From the NCBI GenBank assembly GCA_020723365.1, contig DYJB01000019.1, forward strand, positions 1-9,354: DNA of 9,354 nt, written 5' to 3'. Positions 1-7,191 of the stretch are shown piece after piece (positions within the stretch are counted from its first letter, which is position 1; each line of letters starts with the position of its first letter). The position numbers and the translations under genes are program-made. The DNA comes from Candidatus Aquidulcis sp. GTDB lineage: Bacteria > Chloroflexota > Anaerolineae > Anaerolineales > E44-bin32. The notes beneath the pieces were generated by a model that did no database searches, had not been told where the DNA came from, and was given only the letters and a program-made list of their open reading frames with translations.

Positions 1-294
1 ACGTCGGCTTAACGGCATACGGATGCGACTCGGATCCCACCCACACGGCGCGGATTTCGGTCGGATCGATGCGGGCGCGGGCCAGCGCGTTGCGGGCCGC
101 CTCGATCGACATGGTGATGACGTCCTCGTCCTGCCCGGCGACGGCCTTCTCCTTGATGGGCAAGCCTGCGCCTACGCCGGCCCAGATGCGGGCGACCTCC
201 CTGGCCGGCAGGCGGTACTGCGGGATGTAGGCGCCGTAGCCCACGATGCCGACGTCGCGCGTCGGCTTCAGCAGGCGGGCGCGGGGCGAGTCGC

Positions 295-298
<4 letters not shown>
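1..298 (-). CDS. mvaS: Hydroxymethylglutaryl-CoA synthase, archaeal type (N-terminal part, cut by left edge)
   Basis: The N-terminal 99 codons are present; the rest lies beyond the left edge. The enzyme condenses acetyl-CoA with acetoacetyl-CoA to give HMG-CoA, the first committed step of the mevalonate pathway, in the cytoplasm. The visible protein starts MSDSPRARLLKPTRDVGIVG, then has GYGAYIPQYRLPAREVARIW (about 20-39), a KEKAVAGQDEDVITMSIEAA stretch (about 48-67) and VWVGSESHPYAVKP near the cut. These are the N-terminal thiolase-fold signatures of the archaeal/bacterial HMG-CoA synthase group rather than the eukaryote-like form. The catalytic Cys and His lie outside the window. The ATG overlaps the TGA stop of the reductase gene (ATGA), so the two are probably translationally coupled. 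A different initial condensing enzyme of the thiolase superfamily is possible, but the neighbouring HMG-CoA reductase makes this call strong. Confidence 0.92.
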
Positions 299-1614
<1,316 letters not shown>

Positions 1615-1644
1615 GACAGATTTCCCCGAGGGTGTCCGGAGGCG

Positions 1645-1650
1645 GTTATA
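1645..1650 (-). promoter_or_regulatory. Possible -10 element (TATAAC) upstream of mvaA
   Basis: Reading the minus strand, TATAAC matches 5 of 6 bases of the sigma-70 -10 consensus in otherwise GC-rich DNA. It lies between the two candidate TTG starts of mvaA, so a transcript starting near 1638 could only use the downstream TTG at 1614. No good -35 box sits at 16-18 bases; a TTGCCA box is present but only 12 bases away. The call is weak and rests on the -10 alone. Confidence 0.25.
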
Positions 1651-1724
1651 GGCGGGGAGGACTGGCAAAAGCTATCAGGTTCCACACACGCCGACCAGCA
1701 CCTGCGGAGCTCCACCGGCGGCGT

Positions 1725-2570
1725 TCAGGCCGCGATCATGGCTATGCCGGCCATGCACAGTCCGACGCCCACCCACTGGCGCGCGGCGACGCGCTGGCGG
1801 CTGATGGCTCCTGCCAGGACGACGGTCACGGCCGGGGCCATGGAGGAAACGAGGGCGGCGAAGTCGAGCCGGGTCAGGTGCGCCGCGATCAGGTAGAACA
1901 CGTTCCCTGCCGCGTCCAGCAGACCGGCCAGCACCGCCCACGGATTGGTGCGCGGCGTGAGAAGCGGCAGCCGTTGCTTCAGGACTACGATCACGCCGAG
2001 AAGCGTGGCGACGGACTTGGAGACGATCAGGGGTGTGAACACGCTGCCTCCCGGAACCTGAGCCATGCTGACGAAGAATCCGCCGAAGCCGATCCCCGCC
2101 AGAAGCCCGAGGCCGAGGCCGCTGTCGGCCCTGGCCGTCGCCGGAGCACCGCGGGCGACGAGCCAGATGCCCATGGTTCCCGCCACCAGGCCCATCACCT
2201 GCAGCGGTGTGGGAAGCCCAATCAGGGCCGCCCCGATGAGAACCGGAAGGACGACCCCGACCACCGCTGCCGTGGGCGCCACGACCGCGGCCTCCGCCGT
2301 CGCCAGCCCCCGGTAGAGCATGGCCAAGCCGAAACCCCCGCTGACCCCGGCGACCGATCCCCACAACAGCACCGCCGGACCGGTCCAGGATTCGCCGCGC
2401 AGCCAGGCGGCCAGGACGAGCAGGACCACGCCGGTGATTGAGACGAGCGCCAGGATCTGGTACGGATGCCGGCCGCGCGTCGAGCGGCCGCCCACGAAGT
2501 CGCCGCTGCCCCAGACGAGGGCCGCCACGATGGCGATCAAGATACCGAAGGGGTTCGCAGCTCCCATCAT
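1725..2570 (-). CDS. EamA/DMT-superfamily membrane transporter
   Basis: This is a predicted inner-membrane permease of the drug/metabolite transporter superfamily with 281 residues, the usual length for a ten-helix EamA protein. Two tandem EamA repeats can be seen. The first spans about 7-140 and includes an early ALVWGSGDFVGGRS helix and LYRGLATAEAAVVAPTAAVV. The second spans about 150-281, with LTRLDFAALVSSMAPAVTVV before the last helix pair. Members export amino acids, metabolites or drugs; nothing here identifies the substrate. Two ATGs are adjacent (2570 and 2567) just after GGAAGGA. The second is better spaced, so the true start may be one codon later. A TAGAAT -10-like box lies at 2604-2609 on the minus strand without a clear -35. 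The gap to mvaA is about 110 bases, so co-transcription with the mevalonate genes is possible but not shown. Confidence 0.85.
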   Translation of the reverse strand: MMGAANPFGILIAIVAALVWGSGDFVGGRSTRGRHPYQILALVSITGVVLLVLAAWLRGESWTGPAVLLWGSVAGVSGGFGLAMLYRGLATAEAAVVAPTAAVVGVVLPVLIGAALIGLPTPLQVMGLVAGTMGIWLVARGAPATARADSGLGLGLLAGIGFGGFFVSMAQVPGGSVFTPLIVSKSVATLLGVIVVLKQRLPLLTPRTNPWAVLAGLLDAAGNVFYLIAAHLTRLDFAALVSSMAPAVTVVLAGAISRQRVAARQWVGVGLCMAGIAMIAA

Positions 2571-2659
2571 TCCTTCCGGGGATTGTCCGGCCCTATCGCC
2601 TGCATTCTACCTGCAGCCAACCCGTGGAATCCGCGCGCCCGGGCAAGCACGCTTCGGGA

Positions 2660-3490
2660 TCACCCGAGTGCCCGCTCGAGGAGCTCGGCGTACGCCTCCG
2701 GATCCTGCAGCGCCGCCGTGTGGCCCATCGTGCCCAGGCTCACGACCTCCGGCTGCCTGCCGAAGAGCGCCGCGTAGGCCGGGATGTCCTTGGGACTCTG
2801 CGTTGGGTCGTTCTCGGCGGTCAGGACGAAGACCGCACCCGGCCACGCCGCCAGCGTCTGGCGATCAATCTGGCGGGAGCGGATCAGGCTGGCGGCGACG
2901 GCGAAGTGCGAGATGACGTCAGCGCGGGTAAGTTCGTTCACGAGCACATGCTCCATCGCCTGGCGCCACGCCTCCTCGCCGCCTTCGGGGGTCGTGATCA
3001 CCTTCCCGAGGCCGGCGGCCAGCAGGCGCTTGACGCGCCGCTCGGGAAGCAGCTGAACCAGGGCGATCGCCAGATCATCGACCCGCGCCCACAGCGGCCG
3101 GTAAGCGGCCGGCCCGCTGCTGGACAGGACGAGCCGCTCCACCGCCTCGGGCCGGCGCGCAAGATAGCCCTGCGCCAGCAGGCCGCCGTAGGACTGACCG
3201 CCCAGAGCGAAGCGGTTCACACCCTCGGCGGCGAGGATGGCGTCGAATCCGTCGGCCATCTCCAGGAAGGTCATCACCGGTGGGTAGTCCGGTGCGAGCA
3301 CGCGGTGCGCCCGGGCCAGGCGTTCGAGGAAGCCGAAGCCGAAGGCCGCCCGGCGCAAGCCGCCGGTGAGCCAGAAGACCGCCGGCCCCTGCCCGAGGGC
3401 GTAGTAGCGCCAGCGCCTCGTCCCGAGCGTGAGGCCATGGCCATGCCGCTCGGAGAATCGGCACATGGATAGAAGGACAGGGTTGCCCAT
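2660..3490 (-). CDS. Alpha/beta-fold hydrolase
   Basis: This is a probable cytoplasmic serine hydrolase of 276 residues, with no signal peptide or membrane segment. The nucleophile elbow is GGQSYGG (97-103, Ser100). The acid is likely Asp228 in AENDPT, and the base is His257 in TMGHTAAL, giving a complete Ser-Asp-His triad in the expected order and spacing. The region after strand 3, where many family members carry an HG oxyanion motif, reads FWLTGGLRRAAF instead (about 39-50). A helical cap is expected between about 130 and 210. The substrate cannot be told from sequence; esterase, lipase-like or C-C hydrolase activity are all possible. The ATG at 3490 has only a poor ribosome binding site; an in-frame Met9 at 3466 is the alternative. 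It starts 35 bases after the stop of the secreted-protein gene and could be read from the same transcript. Confidence 0.85.
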   Translation of the reverse strand: MGNPVLLSMCRFSERHGHGLTLGTRRWRYYALGQGPAVFWLTGGLRRAAFGFGFLERLARAHRVLAPDYPPVMTFLEMADGFDAILAAEGVNRFALGGQSYGGLLAQGYLARRPEAVERLVLSSSGPAAYRPLWARVDDLAIALVQLLPERRVKRLLAAGLGKVITTPEGGEEAWRQAMEHVLVNELTRADVISHFAVAASLIRSRQIDRQTLAAWPGAVFVLTAENDPTQSPKDIPAYAALFGRQPEVVSLGTMGHTAALQDPEAYAELLERALG

Positions 3491-3525
3491 GGCCTGGACC
3501 GTCTGCCTAGTCTGGAGGCTGCCTG

Positions 3526-5184
3526 CTACTCCCGTTGGGCATCGAACGTGAACGTGCCGGTCCCGCCTTCTTCATCGGTGGCCGTCCCATCGCCATGCAT
3601 ATCGTCACCATCCACCTGCACCTGGACGGTCCAGAGGTAGGACCCCGAGCTTGAGCCGGGATCACCGCATGGGTACTCGCCGAGTCGAAAGGGTGTCCAA
3701 CGGATCACCATCGTGCTCGCCATCGGGATCACACCGGTGTCGGCCGTCAGGCTTCCGCTGAACGTGCCGTGCGCCGAGAAGTCCCAGTCGGCCCCACAGT
3801 CCTTCCCGGTGATCCTCTCCCTGGCTTCGAAACTCAACTCGCCCTCGACCCGGCCGTCTTCGAGCACGGTCAATCGCACCGCGTTGACCGAAACGACCCG
3901 CTCGGACACCACATCTTCCGCGTTGACGGATATCTCCGGGAAGGCCGCCTCACCGACATAGGTGCCGGAGACAACCACGGGCTCGGCTGACGGCGTGCCC
4001 TCGCCCGGCGTGGCCGTTACCTCGACGCCCCCGCCAACGATATAGGCGTGGACGGGCAGGCCGGACTGGCGCTCGGTGCACACGACGTAGCGGGCATCCT
4101 CGGGGTCGGGGACGGTGCCCGGCGTTCTCCCCAGCATGCCCATCGCCGTCTCATACTCGCCGCGCCCGACGCCGGTGCAGGTGACCGACCGGATCGACAT
4201 CTGCGCGTTCAATAACTCGACGTTGTGCACCTGGAGCATCTGGCTGCGAATCTCCTGGTACATCTGGTCGCGGGTCGTGCCACGGGATTCCTGAATCAGA
4301 GCGAAGAAGGCGATCGCATTGGACGCAGCCTCAAGCGCCGCGTTCAGGCCGTCGGTGGGGCGGATAGTGGACCCGGAGCCTGTTCGATCTCCGGGCGCCA
4401 CGGTGGCGCTCTCGATGGAGAGCGCGGCCACCTCGGCATCCATTTGGTCGAGGTTGGCGGCGGCCGCTGCCATTTCTTCCTGGGCACGCTGGAGCGCCTG
4501 ATCCACGCGCGTGATCGCGCCGCCCATGGCGCGATCCAGATCCTGCCCGAGCATCGTCCCCAGGTAGCGCACGTGGTCCTGCATCTCGACCGAGCCCCTG
4601 ACCTGGCTGGCCAGCGCCTCACGAAGTTGGTCAAATGGCCGGCCGGCCGCGATGGCCGATTGCAGAGCGATTACCGCCGCGCGCAGGTTGGCAATGGTGC
4701 TGCGGACGTCTGCGAGAATCTGTTGGGCGCCTGGCAGACGGATGACCGCGTTGGTGATCTCGCGCACGACGGTGCGGTTGAAGTCGCGCCGCGCCTCATT
4801 CTTCTCGGCCTCGATGGCGCGGGTGACGGCCTCCTGCTCGGCGCGGGTAGCGGCATCAAGCTTGACGAAGGCACCCACCCTGACGCGCTGGGGACCGGCC
4901 TGCGTGTTTCGCAAACTCGAGAGCTCACCGGAGATCAGCTGGGTGCGGGCCGTGTCCCGGAGCCTGTCGTAGTAGCGGTTGAAGTCCCGTTGGGTTTGCG
5001 CAGCCGCAGTGTAGGTCTGGCTGCGCCGGACCATCCCCGCGAGTACCCTCCCGCCGCCCCATATGGCGTTGACGATGGGAGCCTGGGCGGCCGCGGGTGC
5101 AGCCGCAAGTTCAGCAATCGCGCCCAGGATGAGGACGGCAGCAAGCACGGTGCTTCGATACGGGGAGGCGCCACGGTGCTTCAT
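3526..5184 (-). CDS. Secreted protein of unknown function: helical N-terminal half, beta-rich C-terminal half
   Basis: I do not recognise this 552-residue protein. It has a Sec signal peptide: basic start (MKHRGASPYR), hydrophobic stretch about 11-29, and AAAQA with likely cleavage after residue 35. Residues about 55-330 are Ala/Arg/Glu/Gln-rich and look helical, with coiled-coil potential around 110-135 and 225-260. A Gly/Ser/Thr-rich break (265-276) falls inside this part. Residues about 400-552 are rich in Val, Thr, Gly and acidic residues and look like a beta-sandwich ending GTFTFDAQRE. Four Cys (336, 369, 463, 506) fall in two pairs and could form disulfides outside the cytoplasm. Apart from the signal, no membrane helix or lipobox is clear. 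The ATG overlaps the stop of the FHA gene (ATGA) and follows GAGGAGG by 7 bases, so the two proteins are probably made together. Confidence 0.8.
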   Translation of the reverse strand: MKHRGASPYRSTVLAAVLILGAIAELAAAPAAAQAPIVNAIWGGGRVLAGMVRRSQTYTAAAQTQRDFNRYYDRLRDTARTQLISGELSSLRNTQAGPQRVRVGAFVKLDAATRAEQEAVTRAIEAEKNEARRDFNRTVVREITNAVIRLPGAQQILADVRSTIANLRAAVIALQSAIAAGRPFDQLREALASQVRGSVEMQDHVRYLGTMLGQDLDRAMGGAITRVDQALQRAQEEMAAAAANLDQMDAEVAALSIESATVAPGDRTGSGSTIRPTDGLNAALEAASNAIAFFALIQESRGTTRDQMYQEIRSQMLQVHNVELLNAQMSIRSVTCTGVGRGEYETAMGMLGRTPGTVPDPEDARYVVCTERQSGLPVHAYIVGGGVEVTATPGEGTPSAEPVVVSGTYVGEAAFPEISVNAEDVVSERVVSVNAVRLTVLEDGRVEGELSFEARERITGKDCGADWDFSAHGTFSGSLTADTGVIPMASTMVIRWTPFRLGEYPCGDPGSSSGSYLWTVQVQVDGDDMHGDGTATDEEGGTGTFTFDAQRE

Positions 5185-6308
5185 TGGGCGGCCTCCTCAA
5201 GGGACACCCCGAAGGTCTCAGCGTAGGCCAGGACACCCTGATCAAAGACCAGCATGATCTGGTCGCCGATCAGCATCACGCCGCCGGCCAAGTCCTCACC
5301 GCCTTCGGAAAGGTCAGTCTCCTTGGGGACGAAGCCTGCGGGCGAAGCGGCGATGAGTACCTGCCTGGCATCGTCGATCGTCATCCCGGTTTCGAAGGCC
5401 GTAGGGTCGTACCAGGCGGGGAAGAGCGATTCGGCTGGCCCCGGCTCGAGGTCGATGGTCCAGATGATCTCGCCATCGACGAAGTCGACACGTGTGCCAC
5501 AACCATAGTAGCGCCAGGCCTCCGTCCGAACCCGGCCGCCCTCGACCTGAACGATTGAGATCTCGAACTCGTCCGGCGGGCCGAAGTTGGCCAGGATGTC
5601 GGGCCGCTCGTCGACCGTGGGTAGGGCAAGGGCGAGCGCCAGGTCCTCCCGGGAGTAGGGTGCACGGTCGCCAGACAAGGCCGCCGAGAGGCTGCCGAGC
5701 GTTCGATTGAAGGCCGCATCCAGGCGGAAAGGAAGCGCGCCCAGGCCGGAGAGCACAACGATCAGCCCGCAGCCGCAAAGCGTCAGGAGCAGCACGATCC
5801 CGCAGCCGATCAACCAGCCGCGTTTGGCTCCGGGTTTCTTCGGCACAGCCGCCAGGACCGGCGAGGGGGGCCGGGAGGCGACAGCCGGTGCGGACGAGGG
5901 CGGCCGGGGCGGGGTGGGCGGCGAGCTTGGAGGAAGGGATGGTGGCTGGAGGGCCATCCCAGGCGGCGGGCCGGCCCCGATCATGGCCGTCGGCACCGCA
6001 TCCTGCGTGACGTGGAAGGTGAACTCGGTTTCGCCCAGTCGAATCACAGCCCCGTCGTATAGCGGCGCCTGCTGGACCTGCTGGCCGTTGATGAACGTGC
6101 CGTGCGTGCTGCCCAGGTCGGCGATCGTGAAGGCGCCGGACTCGTAGCGGATCTCGGCGTGTTCCCTGGAGACCATCGGATCGGCAACCACCACCGGGCA
6201 GGACGCACTGCGGCCGAGACGAGTGGCCCCGTATCCGAGGTCGAAGCGGCGGCTTGCCAGAGCGGGGGTCCGCCCCTCCAGCCACGCAAGGTGAGCGGAT
6301 TCCGGCAT
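5181..6308 (-). CDS. FHA-domain single-pass membrane protein
   Basis: This 375-residue protein probably reads phosphothreonine signals at the membrane. The FHA domain covers about 26-98, with LGR (31-33), SREHAEI (47-53), ADLGSTHGTFINGQ (63-76) and a closing LGETEFTFHV (91-100). The Arg, Ser, His and Asn-Gly positions that contact phosphothreonine in the family are all present. A Pro/Ser-rich linker (about 113-158), a basic KKPGAKRG patch and one membrane helix (about 165-190) follow. The remaining about 185 residues should be outside the cytoplasm and contain RYYGCGTRVDFVDGEIIW (266-283); I cannot assign this part to a family. The start at 6308 follows GAGGAGGT by 4 bases. The frame stays open further upstream to 6887, but that stretch is antisense-frame noise over the neighbouring gene. 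No kinase or phosphatase is encoded in the window. Confidence 0.9.
   Translation of the reverse strand: MPESAHLAWLEGRTPALASRRFDLGYGATRLGRSASCPVVVADPMVSREHAEIRYESGAFTIADLGSTHGTFINGQQVQQAPLYDGAVIRLGETEFTFHVTQDAVPTAMIGAGPPPGMALQPPSLPPSSPPTPPRPPSSAPAVASRPPSPVLAAVPKKPGAKRGWLIGCGIVLLLTLCGCGLIVVLSGLGALPFRLDAAFNRTLGSLSAALSGDRAPYSREDLALALALPTVDERPDILANFGPPDEFEISIVQVEGGRVRTEAWRYYGCGTRVDFVDGEIIWTIDLEPGPAESLFPAWYDPTAFETGMTIDDARQVLIAASPAGFVPKETDLSEGGEDLAGGVMLIGDQIMLVFDQGVLAYAETFGVSLEEAAQ
5192..5198 (-). promoter_or_regulatory. Ribosome binding site of the secreted-protein gene
   Basis: GAGGAGG on the minus strand lies 7 bases before the ATG at 5184, inside the last codons of the FHA gene. It fixes the start of the downstream gene and fits translational coupling through the ATGA overlap. 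Confidence 0.75.
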
Positions 6309-6312
6309 GCGG

Positions 6313-6320
6313 ACCTCCTC
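6313..6320 (-). promoter_or_regulatory. Ribosome binding site fixing the FHA-gene start
   Basis: GAGGAGGT on the minus strand lies 4 bases before the ATG at 6308. It is the strongest Shine-Dalgarno match next to an unresolved start in the window and decides for 6308 over the far upstream in-frame starts. Confidence 0.8.
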
Positions 6321-6361
6321 GATTGGCTGCCAGAGCGGGGTCGTGCCGGGGGTCGAGGGCT

Positions 6362-6378
6362 GTCTTCCGGCCGAAGAC
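6362..6378. promoter_or_regulatory. Inverted repeat GTCTTC-N5-GAAGAC in the FHA-gene leader
   Basis: A perfect 6-bp inverted repeat with a 5-base spacer lies 54 bases before the FHA start. If the promoter proposed at 6394-6422 is real, it falls at about +10 to +25 of the transcript. It could be an operator half-site pair or a 5' stem-loop. A 6-bp dyad can also arise by chance, so the role is speculative. Confidence 0.3.
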
Positions 6379-6393
6379 CCACCGGATGGACCG

Positions 6394-6422
6394 ACTCTAG
6401 GGCCGATTGAGTGAGTGGGCAA
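6394..6422 (-). promoter_or_regulatory. Candidate sigma-70-type promoter of the FHA/secreted-protein unit
   Basis: On the minus strand TTGCCC (6422-6417) and TAGAGT (6399-6394) are separated by exactly 17 bases. Each matches 4 of 6 consensus positions. The location, about 86 bases before the FHA start and just downstream of an intergenic inverted repeat, fits a transcription unit beginning here. It is judged by eye only. Confidence 0.35.
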
Positions 6423-6441
6423 GTGCACAGGCACCCGCAAT

Positions 6442-6478
6442 CCGACCTGACAGGTGGCAGTGCCACCTGTCAGGTCGG
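6442..6478. repeat. Intergenic perfect inverted repeat, copy A (18-bp arms, 1-base spacer)
   Basis: Arms 6442-6459 and 6461-6478 are perfect reverse complements (CCGACCTGACAGGTGGCA and its complement) around one unpaired G. Each arm also holds a smaller palindrome, ACCTG-A-CAGGT (6445-6455) and ACCTG-T-CAGGT (6465-6475), with starts 20 bases apart. It lies 30 bases after the stop of the ICMT-family gene and before the candidate FHA promoter. As RNA it would form a very stable hairpin, but no U-tract follows on either strand, so it is not a classical intrinsic terminator. It is related to the element at 7148-7191. Possible roles are a REP-like repeat, a U-independent terminator or mRNA 3'-end protector, or a protein binding site. 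Confidence 0.85.
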
Positions 6479-6508
6479 CTGGGCCTCGGGGGTCCGGGCC
6501 TTGGGCGG

Positions 6509-7120
6509 CTACGAGCCGGTCTTCAACCGCGGGACCCAGGCTGGCACGCGGGCCGCGTAGGCGCGCCATGCCTCGCCGAACTCGTCGCTGAGGAGGCGCT
6601 CCTCGCGTCGGGCGCGAAACGCGAGCCCGAGCATCAGGATCGCGAATCCGAGGACGGCCCAGGTGCGGTAGAGCAGCAGGCTGCCCGACGCGGCGAGCAT
6701 CACACCCAGGTACATCGGATGCCTCACGATGGCATACGGGCCGGCCGTGATCAGCCGGTGCCCAACGAAGAGCGCTACCCCGAGGCCGCTCGCAGGGCCG
6801 AACATCGCTCCCAGGGCGCGCAGGCCCCACAGATAGATGAGGCAGCCTCCCCCGAGCAGAAGCTCGCCCTGGACGGCCAGCACCCACCGGAGGAGTTCAC
6901 CCAGCCGGAGGGGGATCGGTACCCACAGCCAGGCACCGGCTGCGATGAAGACGATCGAGGCGGCGACGAGGATGGGCAGGCGGAGGAGCAGCCCGGCCCG
7001 GCCTTCCGTTCGGCCGCGCGAGCGGCGAAAGGACAGCGCCATGGCCAGCAACGCGATGATGAGCGTCCCCAATCCGGCCGCGGCGCCGATCCATCGCAGC
7101 ACTGCTTCGGCTTGCGGCAT
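6509..7120 (-). CDS. Isoprenylcysteine carboxyl methyltransferase (ICMT)-family membrane protein
   Basis: This 203-residue integral membrane protein belongs to the ICMT/phospholipid-methyltransferase group of SAM-dependent enzymes. The diagnostic segment is GPYAIVRHPMYLG (127-139), with Arg133, His134, Pro135 and Tyr137. It is followed by a helix (about 140-160) and the usual C-terminal tail RAREERLL-like RARREERLLSDEFGEAW and YAARVPAWVPRL. Hydrophobic helices are visible at about 11-30, 46-67 and 83-104. From family knowledge, bacterial members methylate small molecules, lipids or thiols, and many have no known substrate; protein prenylation is not implied. The ATG at 7120 gives the family's usual length; upstream in-frame codons run into the YdeI-family gene and the 7148-7191 repeat and are not credible. 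The gene stands alone between two related inverted repeats. Confidence 0.88.
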   Translation of the reverse strand: MPQAEAVLRWIGAAAGLGTLIIALLAMALSFRRSRGRTEGRAGLLLRLPILVAASIVFIAAGAWLWVPIPLRLGELLRWVLAVQGELLLGGGCLIYLWGLRALGAMFGPASGLGVALFVGHRLITAGPYAIVRHPMYLGVMLAASGSLLLYRTWAVLGFAILMLGLAFRARREERLLSDEFGEAWRAYAARVPAWVPRLKTGS

Positions 7121-7147
7121 CGCCTGTTCCCCGCTGGTCCGTGATCG

Positions 7148-7191
7148 CCTGCCGACGTGACACGTGGCCCGCCACGTGTCACGTCGGCAGG
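7148..7191. repeat. Perfect inverted repeat, copy B (21-bp arms, 2-base spacer)
   Basis: Arms 7148-7168 and 7171-7191 are perfect reverse complements around CC; their shared core with copy A is CCGACGTGACACGTGGC. Each arm holds an inner palindrome, ACGTG-A-CACGT (7155-7165) and ACGTG-T-CACGT (7174-7184), with starts 19 bases apart. The element contains the stop codon and the last codons of the YdeI-family gene and ends 27 bases before the ICMT-family start. It would form a hairpin at the 3' end of the upstream mRNA, again with no U-tract. It differs from copy A at paired positions only within the shared 17-base arm core, which marks the two as members of one repeat family. Confidence 0.88.

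Noticed and set aside
2571..2659. Terminator or regulatory RNA between the hydrolase and DMT genes
   Set aside because: Only a TAGAAT -10-like box was found, with no matching -35, convincing hairpin or T-run.
4225..5226. 333-codon plus-strand open frame
   Set aside because: It is antisense to the secreted-protein gene and crosses its start into the FHA gene. It has no recognisable domain or credible ribosome binding site.
6442..6478. Classical rho-independent terminator
   Set aside because: The hairpin is strong, but neither strand has a T-run after it, so only a repeat or U-independent role is claimed.
6309..6887. N-terminal extension of the FHA gene (frame open to 6887)
   Set aside because: The added about 190 residues are Arg/Pro/Gly-rich noise overlapping the ICMT-family gene in another frame. 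The start at 6308 has a strong GAGGAGGT site and directly precedes the FHA domain.
6442..7191. Insertion sequence or composite element bounded by the two inverted repeats
   Set aside because: Each repeat is itself a complete palindrome, the enclosed gene is an ICMT-family methyltransferase and not a transposase, and no target-site duplication is visible.
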